Assembly (NCBI GenBank): GCA_023436425.1
Contig: JAEZJD010000007.1
Location: forward strand, 1 to 16,964
Source of the DNA: Bacteroidota bacterium
GTDB taxonomy: Bacteria > Bacteroidota > Bacteroidia > Chitinophagales > Chitinophagaceae
DNA: 16,964 bases
Reading direction: 5' to 3'
Shown here: piece by piece, positions 1-7,540 of the stretch
Layout: the number at the start of each line of letters is the position of its first letter
Numbering within the stretch: position 1 is the stretch's first letter
Notes under the pieces: generated by a model
Seen by the model: the letters and a program-made list of their open reading frames with translations, nothing else
Database searches by the model: none
Told to the model about the DNA's origin: nothing
Position numbers and translations under genes: made by a program

Positions 1-1400
1 ATCGATTATTGTTGATTACCAACAGTTCGGCGATGAACACACATACAAAGAAATAACAGGCAACTACACATTCAACACCTACGATGCTGCAGGCGATGTG
101 CTCTACGGTATAGAAGTTTTCATTCACCCGGAATTCCGCGGGCTGCGATTAGGTCGCCGGCTCTACGATGCTAGAAAAAGCCTGTGCGAACGGTTGAATT
201 TAAAAGCTATTGTCTTCGGCGGACGCATACCTAACTACCACCAACATGCGAAGGATTTAAGCCCGAAAGAATACATCAATAAAGTAAAGAACAAAGAAGT
301 TTATGATCCTGTCCTCTCTTTCCAGCTTGCTAACGATTTTCACGTAAAAAAGGTGCTGACCGGCTATATGCCTGATGATGCGGAAAGCCGCGAATATGCC
401 ACCTTGCTGCAGTGGGATAATATTTACTATTCGCCGCCTTCGCGAAAATTTTATGTGCCTTCGAGGTATGTGCGTCTTGGCCTTGTGCAGTGGCAAATGA
501 GGCCGTACAACGATTTGGATGAACTGTTTTTGCAGAGCGAGTATTTCGTGGACGCGGTATCAAGCTATAAAAGCGATTTTGCCCTATTTCCTGAGCTTTT
601 TAATGGGCCCTTGCTGGCACAGTTTAATGACATGAGCGAAGCTGATGCCATGCGATCGCTGGCGCAATTTACCCCGCGAATAAAAGAAAGCTTTTCACAT
701 TTGGCAATCAAATACAATGTCAATATTGTAACAGGTAGTCTGCCCAGCATTGAAGACGGAGTATTGAACAACATTGGTTTTTTATGCCACCGAAATGGCA
801 AGGTTGACCGTTATGAAAAAATACATGTGACGCCCGACGAAGAGTCCTATTGGGGCATGAAGGGCGGCAGCCAACTGCAAGTGTTTGAAACGGACATCGG
901 GAAAGTAGGCGTTCTGATTTGTTACGATGTGGAATTTCCCGAACTACCCCGCCTCCTGGCAGACCAGGGCATGCAGATCTTGTTTGTTCCTTTTTTAACC
1001 GACACCCAAAACGCTTACATGCGGGTGCGTTGCTGTGCGCAGGCCAGGGCTATTGAAAATGAGTGTTATGTTGCCATTTCGGGTAGTGTGGGCAACCTGC
1101 CAAAAGTAGAGAACATGGACATTCAGTATTCGCAGGCGGCTGTGTTTACCCCATGCGACTTTGCATTTCCCTCAAGGTGTCAAAAGCGAAGCCACGCCAA
1201 ATACAGAAATGATCCTTGTAGCAGATGTGGATCTGATGTTGCTAAGCGAATTGCATTCATTTGGCAGTGTCCGTAATCTGCGCGACAGGCGAAAAGACGT
1301 TTATTCTCTCACCTACGTGAAGAAGAAAACTACAGATACTGAAGCTGGTGAGTTGACAACGAAGGACAAAGACGTTCCGCCTAATTTAGCTCATGGTTAA
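1..1400 (+). pseudogene. Two-domain GNAT acetyltransferase / carbon-nitrogen hydrolase, 5' cut by window and frameshifted
   Basis: The frame is open from base 2, so the gene begins left of the window; the GTG at 98 is internal. The N-terminal part shows the acetyl-CoA loop of GNAT enzymes (HPEFRGLRLGRRLYDAR, about bases 125-175). From about base 470 a nitrilase-superfamily domain follows, with the catalytic Glu in FPELF, Lys in YEKIHVTPDEE and Cys in GVLICYDVEFPE. This fusion is a known family (B. subtilis YhcX is similar); its substrate is unknown, probably an amide. The first frame runs to a stop at 1276 but loses family resemblance after DFAFP (about 1171). The expected continuation (GVKSEATPNTEM, then LRDRRKDVYSL) lies in the next frame and ends at 1400. 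One extra base or two missing bases at 1169-1175 explains this. All three catalytic residues precede the lesion, so a truncated product may fold partly. Real mutation or sequence error cannot be told apart here. Confidence 0.85.
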
Positions 1401-1402
1401 AT

Positions 1403-1420
1403 GTCGTAAAACGACTTTTT
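1403..1420 (+). terminator. Short intrinsic terminator
   Basis: A perfect 5-bp stem (GTCGT, loop AAA, ACGAC) is followed directly by five T, three bases after the restored stop codon of the GNAT/hydrolase gene and before the convergent hydrolase gene. The stem is short, so it may be weak. Confidence 0.4.
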
Positions 1421-1470
1421 CGAAAGGGTCGCGAAGGTGAAGTCTATGCTTGTGTTTTCGTACGTGTCGT

Positions 1471-2376
1471 TCACTTTATAATTTCGGGCTGCTTCCTGTT
1501 TTCCGGTTGGTGCCGCATAAGTTTTATCTGATCTCCCACTTCAATTGTCAGAAGGTCTTCTCCAACTTCCACGGCGCCCTTATAGACTTTTTGTGTACGT
1601 CGAATAAGATCTTTCGCAGTTGGCGGAGCGATAGCGGGATCAGACGTGAGCATTACAATATGAGAATAGACCGCAAGTTTTGGTTGCACCTGCTGAAACA
1701 CCCTACCCGCATCTTCCGGTGAAGTATGGAAGCCGAGAATCTGGTTTACCAGTGCTGTATTCGTTGTTGTGTCTTCGTTTGCAGCCGCTACTTCGTGAAT
1801 AATCACATCCGCATTTTTGGCAAAACGTATCAGATTTTCACTAAAACGGGTGTCACCTGAAAGAATAACCGAATGGCCCGCGTAGTCAATCCTGTAGCCA
1901 AGAGCCGAATCAATAAAATCCGAATGCCGAACTGTAAAAGGTGTCACTTTCACACCGGCATTTTCCCAAACATATCCTTCTTTGATGTCAATCGGTGCAA
2001 CGACAGCTCCGATCTCCACTTTGTTCCTTTCCTTTTGCCGTGTGTTAATGTCCCACGAAAAAGCCTCTAAGAGATTTTCCATCATTTCTTTTGTCCCGCC
2101 GGGACCATAAACCCGAAATGGTGAAGCCCGTCTTCCGTAGGCTGCAGGAATCCACCCGGTGAGCCATACATCCGGTATGCCTACCACGTGGTCAGAATGT
2201 AAATGAGTGAGGAATAATACATTCACCTGTCCAAGCGGCACCTTCAATTGCCATATTCTTTGCGCTGCTCCTCTTCCCGCATCAAACAACAGTTTTTGAT
2301 CTCCCGCTTCCACCAAAATGCTGGGACCGAAACGTTCCATGGAAGGAACAGGTGCACCGGTCCCCAATAATGTCAC
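1471..2376 (-). CDS. Metallo-beta-lactamase-fold hydrolase, probably exported
   Basis: A metal-dependent hydrolase of the metallo-beta-lactamase fold, close to the RNase Z / arylsulfatase-like branch. Visible motifs are LLGTGAPVP at the start of the fold, the metal-binding THLHSDH (residues 57-63 from the GTG), TVRHSDF, the metal-ligand region ILSGDT, then VIIHEV and the late histidine in YSHIVM. The GTG at 2374-2376 is the first usable start of the intact frame, but it begins right at the first beta strand with no leader. The same frame upstream encodes a convincing signal peptide interrupted by TAG (separate entry), so the native protein was probably periplasmic. Ribonuclease Z is less likely given that leader. 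It is convergent with the GNAT/hydrolase gene and downstream of mqnE on the same strand, about 320 bases away. Substrate unknown. Confidence 0.85.
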   Translation of the reverse strand: MTLLGTGAPVPSMERFGPSILVEAGDQKLLFDAGRGAAQRIWQLKVPLGQVNVLFLTHLHSDHVVGIPDVWLTGWIPAAYGRRASPFRVYGPGGTKEMMENLLEAFSWDINTRQKERNKVEIGAVVAPIDIKEGYVWENAGVKVTPFTVRHSDFIDSALGYRIDYAGHSVILSGDTRFSENLIRFAKNADVIIHEVAAANEDTTTNTALVNQILGFHTSPEDAGRVFQQVQPKLAVYSHIVMLTSDPAIAPPTAKDLIRRTQKVYKGAVEVGEDLLTIEVGDQIKLMRHQPENRKQPEIIK

Positions 2377-2466
2377 TTTAATTGCAGCAGATTGCCCTTG
2401 CGTGTTTAAACAAATACATACAAACGATAAAAAGAGCTATCCTTTGGTAAATGCTTTCGTTGTCAT
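2377..2466 (-). other. Signal-peptide coding segment of the hydrolase, interrupted by an in-frame TAG
   Basis: Thirty codons in frame with the hydrolase lie between an ATG at 2464-2466 and the GTG at 2376. They read MTTKAFTKG, then TAG at 2437-2439, then LFLSFVCICLNTQGQSA before AIKVTLLGTG. This is a textbook leader: basic n-region, hydrophobic core, polar end with a small residue at the cleavage point. One base change (for example AAG or CAG to TAG) would account for the stop. Confidence 0.6.
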
Positions 2467-2783
2467 ACAGTTGTTTTTAAAGGACAACACGATATATGTT
2501 CGTCTTAAATCATGCAGAATTCACAGGATAAGGTTGCATCCGTGGGTTCTTCCGAAACTCAATTCGTCATTTCAGAAGCTTGCAACTATGCTAAATATAA
2601 ATAATTAAATCCATGCTTGCCGTTGCTATTGATGCGGCGAATCCGGATAGAAAAGTGGTAGCTGAAAATTTATTGGAGATAGTTGTTGTGCAAATCGCGT
2701 AAGCAGTAGGCTAATGACTGACTACAATTAATAACAGGAGGCTGTGTATAGATCTCTGGTCGTTGACGACATGAGTTGTGCTG
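2467..2783. other. Intergenic stretch between the hydrolase and mqnE
   Basis: No convincing gene. A 29-codon plus-strand ORF (2613-2702, beginning MLAVAIDAANPDRK) has no recognisable family or ribosome site. After the mqnE stop, minus-strand GTCG-TCAA-CGAC (about 2761-2772) could form a 4-bp hairpin but lacks a T run, so I do not call a terminator. Confidence 0.5.
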
Positions 2784-3923
2784 TTAAAACTCTGTGATCA
2801 CATTGTAGAGTGTGTCCCGCTCAACAGGTTGCCTGTTTACCTGCTTTATCAAAGTAACTATTTCTTCTGTTGACATGGCAGGGTTTTGTTCTTCGGCGCC
2901 CGCCATTGAGTAAATCTTTGTGGTGTCATCGATTGTTCCATCAATGTCATCCACACCAAAAGCAAGTGAAAGCTGTGCATTTTTTCTGCCGAGCATCGGC
3001 CAGTATGCCTTCAAATGAGGAAAGTTGTCAAGGTACAATCTTGCAACGGCATACATTTTCAAATCTTCCACCACGCTCACTTCAGGTACATGACTCATAT
3101 CGTTATCGCCATTCCTGAACTTGAGCGGAATAAATGTGTTAAACCCACCGCCGGAAAGTAGTTGCGATCGGTCCTGCAGCTCTCGCAAGCGTCGCATGTG
3201 GTCTATCCTGTGCCCGTAGCTTTCTATATGTCCATACAGCATCGTCGCATTGCTGTGCATACCGGCTTTGTGGATGGCTTCATGTATGTGCAGCCAGCCT
3301 TCTGCATCCACTTTGTCCGGACAGATTTGCTTTCTGATCTCTTCATCAAATATTTCAGCACCGCCACCGGGAATGGAATCAAGTCCTGCTTCCTTTAATA
3401 CCTGCACACCTTCTTCCACTGTCAATTTCGCTTTGCGGAACATGTAATCAAGTTCCACTGCCGTGAATGCCTTTATGTGCAGGTCGGGACGATGTTCTTT
3501 GATTTTGCGTAGCAGGTCAGCAAAAAAATAGAGATTCATTTTCGGGTGAACCCCGCCAACAATGTGTACTTCCGTTTCTGGTTTGCCATCGTACTTTTTT
3601 ACGATGTTCAGCATGTCTTCAATGGTCAGCTCCCAACCTTCTTCGCGATGCGCATACAATCGCGAATAAGAACAAAAGTTACACGTGAACACGCAAACAT
3701 TTGTCGGCTCGATATGAAAGTTTCTGTTGAAGAAAGTCCTGTCGCCGTGAAGTTTTTCGCGAACGTAATTTGCAAGTGAACCTACGAATGGCAGACTGCC
3801 TTTTTCGAACAAAATCAATCCATCTTCATCGCTGATTCTTTCGCCACTATAAATTTTTTCTGCTATTTCTTTCAGGCTAACGTCTTTGGTTTCTACAGGA
3901 ATGGGAGCGACTGTTTCCATCAT
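2784..3923 (-). CDS. mqnE: Aminofutalosine synthase MqnE (radical SAM)
   Basis: A 379-residue radical SAM enzyme of the futalosine route to menaquinone. MqnE joins the enolpyruvyl adduct made by MqnA/MqnD to SAM-derived adenosine, giving aminofutalosine. The [4Fe-4S] cluster site is CVFTCNFC with Cys77, Cys81 and Cys84, preceded by NFHIEPTNV. Other family segments are EVHIVGGVHP, AGLDSIPGGGAEIF, ATMLYGHIE, FIPLKFRN and the C-terminal SMAGAEEQNPAMSTEE. MqnC is the closest alternative, but the length and the TMLYGHIE and GGGAEIF segments favour MqnE. Two adjacent ATG codons (3921-3923 and 3918-3920) could start it. An exact -7 element sits four bases upstream, suggesting a leaderless mRNA. Other mqn genes are not in the window, as is usual for scattered futalosine genes. 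Confidence 0.92.
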   Translation of the reverse strand: MMETVAPIPVETKDVSLKEIAEKIYSGERISDEDGLILFEKGSLPFVGSLANYVREKLHGDRTFFNRNFHIEPTNVCVFTCNFCSYSRLYAHREEGWELTIEDMLNIVKKYDGKPETEVHIVGGVHPKMNLYFFADLLRKIKEHRPDLHIKAFTAVELDYMFRKAKLTVEEGVQVLKEAGLDSIPGGGAEIFDEEIRKQICPDKVDAEGWLHIHEAIHKAGMHSNATMLYGHIESYGHRIDHMRRLRELQDRSQLLSGGGFNTFIPLKFRNGDNDMSHVPEVSVVEDLKMYAVARLYLDNFPHLKAYWPMLGRKNAQLSLAFGVDDIDGTIDDTTKIYSMAGAEEQNPAMSTEEIVTLIKQVNRQPVERDTLYNVITEF

Positions 3924-3927
3924 CCTG

Positions 3928-3935
3928 CAAAAATA
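3928..3935 (-). promoter_or_regulatory. -7 promoter element of mqnE
   Basis: Read on the minus strand this is TATTTTTG, an exact match to the Bacteroidota -7 consensus TAnnTTTG, ending four bases before the mqnE ATG. No clear -33 TTG was found at the right spacing. Confidence 0.5.
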
Positions 3936-3995
3936 GCTGCAGGTATAAAAGGAAAAACTGATTTATGGCAGTTGAACTCGGTATTTATGAAATGC

Positions 3996-6260
3996 TTAAT
4001 ACTTGATCAGCCATTCGGCGGAATCTTTCTTGTTATCGCTATACATTAGCCGAACCAGGTAAGCGCCTGCCGCCATTCCGGGTAAATACACCGGTATGTA
4101 GGTTGTGGACACATTGGAATATGGCTTCGATAAAACCAGTTGCCCCAGGGCGTTGTAAACATTAATATACCGCAGCGTAGTTGGTGGCTGGCTGAAAAGA
4201 ACGGCGAAGTTGTCGCGAAACGCCGTGGGCACTATAAGAAAACCTCGTTGCTTTAAAACAAAGTTCTCCTTTTTTCCCTCTATGTTGATGTTGTCGAGAA
4301 AAACATTGTTGCCGTAGCGGGTCGTATTGCGGAAAATAACATTCACCTCACCACTACTCAAAATGCTACCGGCCAGCGCAATCTTTTCTGTGCGCCAGTC
4401 GCTTTCTGCCGGTGCGTTATAAGGATCAGTGGACGATCCTGCCGTAGCCAACTCGCTGCCCCACTTTTTATACACCGTTTGATATGTAGTGCCACAATCC
4501 TTTGTAAGAAGAACGGTGAGTGTATCCGCAAAGTCAGGATCAGGATAATTTTTGTGCGCCAGGTCAAAGGTGATAATCAAACTGTCGACGCCTGTGGTGT
4601 TGAGCCGGGGACTTTTCAGATCATCAAAGTTTTCCGTGGCGTCTATCTCATAATTGTTGATGTACAACGACCAGTTACTGCTCTTGCCGGGAGACTTTCT
4701 TTCCCATGTCGCATCGTTATTGTAGTTGTCAATTGCCCAACCTGCCGGATACCCGGTCTCAAAATCTGCCTTTACCGGCAGTGTTGCCGAGCCCACAACA
4801 GTCACCGTTTGCGACAGCGTATCGTTTGCCTTCACCTGGTCAGCCGATCCGTTCGGATTTGCTGTAAAAAACTTGATTGTGTGTACACCGGTTGTCAGTG
4901 GTAACGGTGAAAAAGAAACAACTTCAGTTGCTCCTGTCAGAATGTTTACGTTTACACTTTTTGTCGATGGTGTTCCATTGTCCAGTTGAAATCCAACCGT
5001 GACATTGGTGACCGTAGTCAACCCATTGTTGGCAATCCTCACCTTTGGAACAATGTTGCCGGGGCAAAGAAGAACAGATGAATAGTAGGTGGTGTTGCAT
5101 CCCGTAGTTTCGAACCCGCCGGGACTAACACTTTGCGTTGGCGCCACATCCAACAGAACAGGATTTGCGGGAGGCTGACAGCCAGGCGATGTGGTGAGAC
5201 CCACCCGGCAATGTGTAAGCACATACTCCATCCGCTCTACCTGCTTGTTTGTAAAAAGCGTAAGACAGGCGTCATTGGAATAATCCATCAGGTTTTGATA
5301 CATAATGCCTGCACCCGTTTTGGAACATGAATCTGTTTTTATTTGTGTCGACGGGCAGCCTACAGATTCACCCCCCTGGTTGGGCGTGTCCCCGATATCG
5401 GCTGTCGTATTTCCCTGTCCTTGCGGATTGAACAGCCCTGCCGGTAAAACACAGCCCGAGCCGGCAGTAGTAAGCGCCGCAAAATCATCCCCGCTGCATC
5501 CCGGCTCGTCGCCCCAGGTATGCAGCAGACCAAAATAATGTCCCGTCTCGTGCACGGCTGTTCGACCCAAATTAAAATCTGAGTGGGTATAGCAATTATT
5601 TGTTCCCCACGCCCTGTAGTTAATAAACACCCCATCCGATGCGGCGGGTTCTCCTATTGCGTTTGGGAATTGAGAATAACCCAGCACTCCTGAACCTGTG
5701 GCATCTACGCCAACCCAATAATTCAGGTATTGGTCGGGGTTCCATGCGTCCAATCCACCTTCGGATGTGTATTTTATTGGGTCTTTCTGTGCGCCGATGT
5801 CTGAGCCGGTTGTGCTCGACCGGCGTTCAATGCCGGATGTTAGTTCGCCGGTAGGTGTGCGCCGGGCAAGACAAAACTGTATCCGGCTATGGCCGCGGAG
5901 TGGTCCGAATTGAGAAGCAATATTAGCGCTGTCGGTGTTTAAACCAGAGAAATCAAGGTTCAACCTGGCAAGCTGTGCCTGCACGTCTGCATCAGTAACT
6001 ATGTACGGGTTAGGCAAAACGATGTGAACGACGACAGGTACCGTTATAGTGGCTTGTAAACGGGCGGTTGTTGCACGGTTGATGCGTGCTTCGGCAGCCA
6101 CGGATTTCTCGAGTATAGCCTGGAGATTCTTGTTCTTGCGAAAAAAGTTGTCCACTCTTTCCATACTGCCGCAGCGTCTTGAAAGCGTTTGCTCGGTTTG
6201 GGAATAACTGGAAAGGCAAATCAGCAGGGTAGTAGTGGCAATCAGCAGTGTTGTTTTCAA
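3996..6260 (-). CDS. Secreted M43-type zinc metalloprotease with type IX secretion sorting domain
   Basis: A 754-residue exported protease. Residues 1-21 form a signal peptide (basic KTT, then LLIATTTLLICL). The catalytic domain spans about 70-355: the metzincin zinc site HETGHYFGLLH is at 237-247 (His237, Glu238, His241, His247), and the Met-turn is in NLMDYSND (about 323-330). A CARDB-like beta domain covers about 370-465, then a jelly-roll domain of the choice-of-anchor/cleaved-adhesin kind (about 500-665, WERKSPGKSSNWSLYINN). The last 85 residues are a type IX sorting domain (INVYNALGQLV, GAYLVRL). It should cross the outer membrane by T9SS, as known for this architecture. The start is TTG at 6260: a TAA lies four codons upstream and no ATG precedes the signal peptide. 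AAAGG sits a few bases upstream. Probably monocistronic. Confidence 0.9.
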   Translation of the reverse strand: MKTTLLIATTTLLICLSSYSQTEQTLSRRCGSMERVDNFFRKNKNLQAILEKSVAAEARINRATTARLQATITVPVVVHIVLPNPYIVTDADVQAQLARLNLDFSGLNTDSANIASQFGPLRGHSRIQFCLARRTPTGELTSGIERRSSTTGSDIGAQKDPIKYTSEGGLDAWNPDQYLNYWVGVDATGSGVLGYSQFPNAIGEPAASDGVFINYRAWGTNNCYTHSDFNLGRTAVHETGHYFGLLHTWGDEPGCSGDDFAALTTAGSGCVLPAGLFNPQGQGNTTADIGDTPNQGGESVGCPSTQIKTDSCSKTGAGIMYQNLMDYSNDACLTLFTNKQVERMEYVLTHCRVGLTTSPGCQPPANPVLLDVAPTQSVSPGGFETTGCNTTYYSSVLLCPGNIVPKVRIANNGLTTVTNVTVGFQLDNGTPSTKSVNVNILTGATEVVSFSPLPLTTGVHTIKFFTANPNGSADQVKANDTLSQTVTVVGSATLPVKADFETGYPAGWAIDNYNNDATWERKSPGKSSNWSLYINNYEIDATENFDDLKSPRLNTTGVDSLIITFDLAHKNYPDPDFADTLTVLLTKDCGTTYQTVYKKWGSELATAGSSTDPYNAPAESDWRTEKIALAGSILSSGEVNVIFRNTTRYGNNVFLDNINIEGKKENFVLKQRGFLIVPTAFRDNFAVLFSQPPTTLRYINVYNALGQLVLSKPYSNVSTTYIPVYLPGMAAGAYLVRLMYSDNKKDSAEWLIKY

Positions 6261-6286
6261 AGCAGCCTTTTAAATGATTAGTCTGT

Positions 6287-6320
6287 TAAACGTACAATAA
6301 TATTAATTCCATATGCACAA
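6287..6320 (-). promoter_or_regulatory. Promoter of the metalloprotease gene
   Basis: On the minus strand TTG (6318-6320) is followed after 23 bases by TACGTTTA (6287-6294), a seven-of-eight match to TAnnTTTG, 26 bases before the TTG start. The spacing is at the long end of the known range. Confidence 0.35.
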
Positions 6321-6481
6321 GTAAAGAGAATTAGGTGAAAACCATCTATTTGCCTATGAATGTCGTAATGAAGAACGCGGCAAAACAAAAAAGGCTGCCT
6401 TTTACCAGCTACAGAATCCACGACGAAGTTGGTTTTGTCAACAGCGTACATAAAATACAATTTCAACGGTGAAAAACTTTT

Positions 6482-6489
6482 CATCTTTG
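6482..6489 (+). promoter_or_regulatory. -7-like element upstream of ftsY
   Basis: CATCTTTG matches TAnnTTTG at all fixed positions except the first base and ends 24 bases before the ftsY ATG. No correctly spaced -33 TTG was seen. If used, it also rules out the GTG at 6469 as the start. Confidence 0.35.
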
Positions 6490-6513
6490 CAAACTATACC
6501 AACGAAGAAGGGA

Positions 6514-7479
6514 ATGGGATTTTTCAACAAAATATTTGGGCAAAAGGAAAAAGAAACGCTCAACGAAGGCTTACAAAAGACAAAAGACAATTTCTTTTCG
6601 AAAGTGACGAAGGCAATTGCCGGACGCTCCACGGTAGATGAAGGTGTGCTGGATGATTTGGAAGAAGCCCTTGTGTCTGCCGATGTAGGCATAGAAACAA
6701 CTGTGGAAATCATCAACCGGATAGAACAGCGGGTTGCGAGAGACAAGTATTTGAATACTACAGAGTTAAACAAGATACTTCAGCAAGAAATTGAATTGCT
6801 GCTGGTGGACGCTCCTTCTGCCAACAGCTACGACTTTCACTCCGACCTGCCTACAAAACCTTATGTGATCCTGGTCGTTGGTGTGAACGGCGTAGGGAAA
6901 ACGACAACCATTGGAAAGCTGGCGCACAATTTTAAATCAGCAGGAAAATCTGTGCTGCTCGGCGCAGCCGACACCTTCAGGGCGGCCGCTGTAGATCAGC
7001 TAACCATCTGGAGCGAACGGGTAGGTGTCCCGATTGTGAAGCAGGCGATGGGTTCCGATCCCGCCTCCGTGGCGTTTGATACGGTGCAGAGTGGCCTTTC
7101 CCGCAATACAGACGTTGTTTTAATCGACACTGCCGGGAGGTTGCACAACAAGGCTCATCTGATGGAGGAGCTGAGCAAAATAAAACGCAGCGTTCAAAAA
7201 GTTATTCCCGGCGCACCGCACGAAGTGCTCCTGGTGTTGGACGGTTCTACCGGCCAAAACGCTTTAGAGCAGGCGAAACATTTCACCGCTGCAACAGACG
7301 TAAGTGCTTTGGCAATAACGAAACTGGACGGAACCGCCAAAGGTGGCGTGGTGCTCGCCATCGCCAGTCAGTTCAAAATTCCGGTAAAATTCATCGGCGT
7401 AGGTGAGAAAATGACCGACCTCCTCGTGTTTGATAAGCACGAATTTGTCGACAGCCTCTTCAACTTAGACAGAGACTAA
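6514..7479 (+). CDS. ftsY: Signal recognition particle receptor FtsY
   Basis: The SRP-GTPase that docks ribosome-nascent chain-SRP complexes at the inner membrane for SecYEG insertion. The 321-residue protein has an amphipathic N-terminus (MGFFNKIFG), a helical N domain to about 100, then the NG GTPase: G1 GVNGVGKT (123-130), the SRP-family DTFRAAA (153-159), G3 DTAG (205-208), G4 TKLDG (269-273) and the closing GVGEKMTDL. The long acidic A domain of E. coli FtsY is absent, as in many Bacteroidota. The frame stays open to a GTG at 6469, but the ATG at 6514 matches the family N-terminus and lies just after a purine-rich stretch. rimO follows after 61 bases on the same strand. Confidence 0.96.
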   Translation: MGFFNKIFGQKEKETLNEGLQKTKDNFFSKVTKAIAGRSTVDEGVLDDLEEALVSADVGIETTVEIINRIEQRVARDKYLNTTELNKILQQEIELLLVDAPSANSYDFHSDLPTKPYVILVVGVNGVGKTTTIGKLAHNFKSAGKSVLLGAADTFRAAAVDQLTIWSERVGVPIVKQAMGSDPASVAFDTVQSGLSRNTDVVLIDTAGRLHNKAHLMEELSKIKRSVQKVIPGAPHEVLLVLDGSTGQNALEQAKHFTAATDVSALAITKLDGTAKGGVVLAIASQFKIPVKFIGVGEKMTDLLVFDKHEFVDSLFNLDRD

Positions 7480-7523
7480 ATTGTTTTACCAATCCCTAAA
7501 CAGGCGCCGCATCTTACTGTAAC

Positions 7524-7531
7524 TACCTTTG
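7524..7531 (+). promoter_or_regulatory. -7 promoter element of rimO
   Basis: TACCTTTG matches TAnnTTTG exactly and ends nine bases before the rimO ATG, so its transcript would have almost no leader. No well-spaced -33 TTG was seen. rimO may also be read from the ftsY promoter. Confidence 0.45.
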
Positions 7532-7540
7532 CGACTTCGC

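Noticed and set aside
1169..1175. Programmed +1 frameshift at CCC-T as the main explanation
   Set aside because: The family is not known to use recoding and no stimulatory stop codon or structure sits at the shift site; an indel or error is simpler.
2613..2702. 29-codon plus-strand ORF in the hydrolase-mqnE gap
   Set aside because: Short, no promoter or ribosome site, no hydrophobic or domain pattern.
4479..4904. 141-codon plus-strand ORF opposite the metalloprotease
   Set aside because: It is antisense to the well-supported protease in a region with clear domain structure; its translation is cysteine/arginine-rich with no family pattern, typical of an antisense shadow.
6356..6472. 38-codon plus-strand ORF (MNVVMKNAAKQKRLPF...) between the metalloprotease and ftsY
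   Set aside because: No recognisable family, no ribosome site, and only a poor -7 match upstream; it overlaps the region expected to hold the ftsY promoter, so a chance ORF is more likely.
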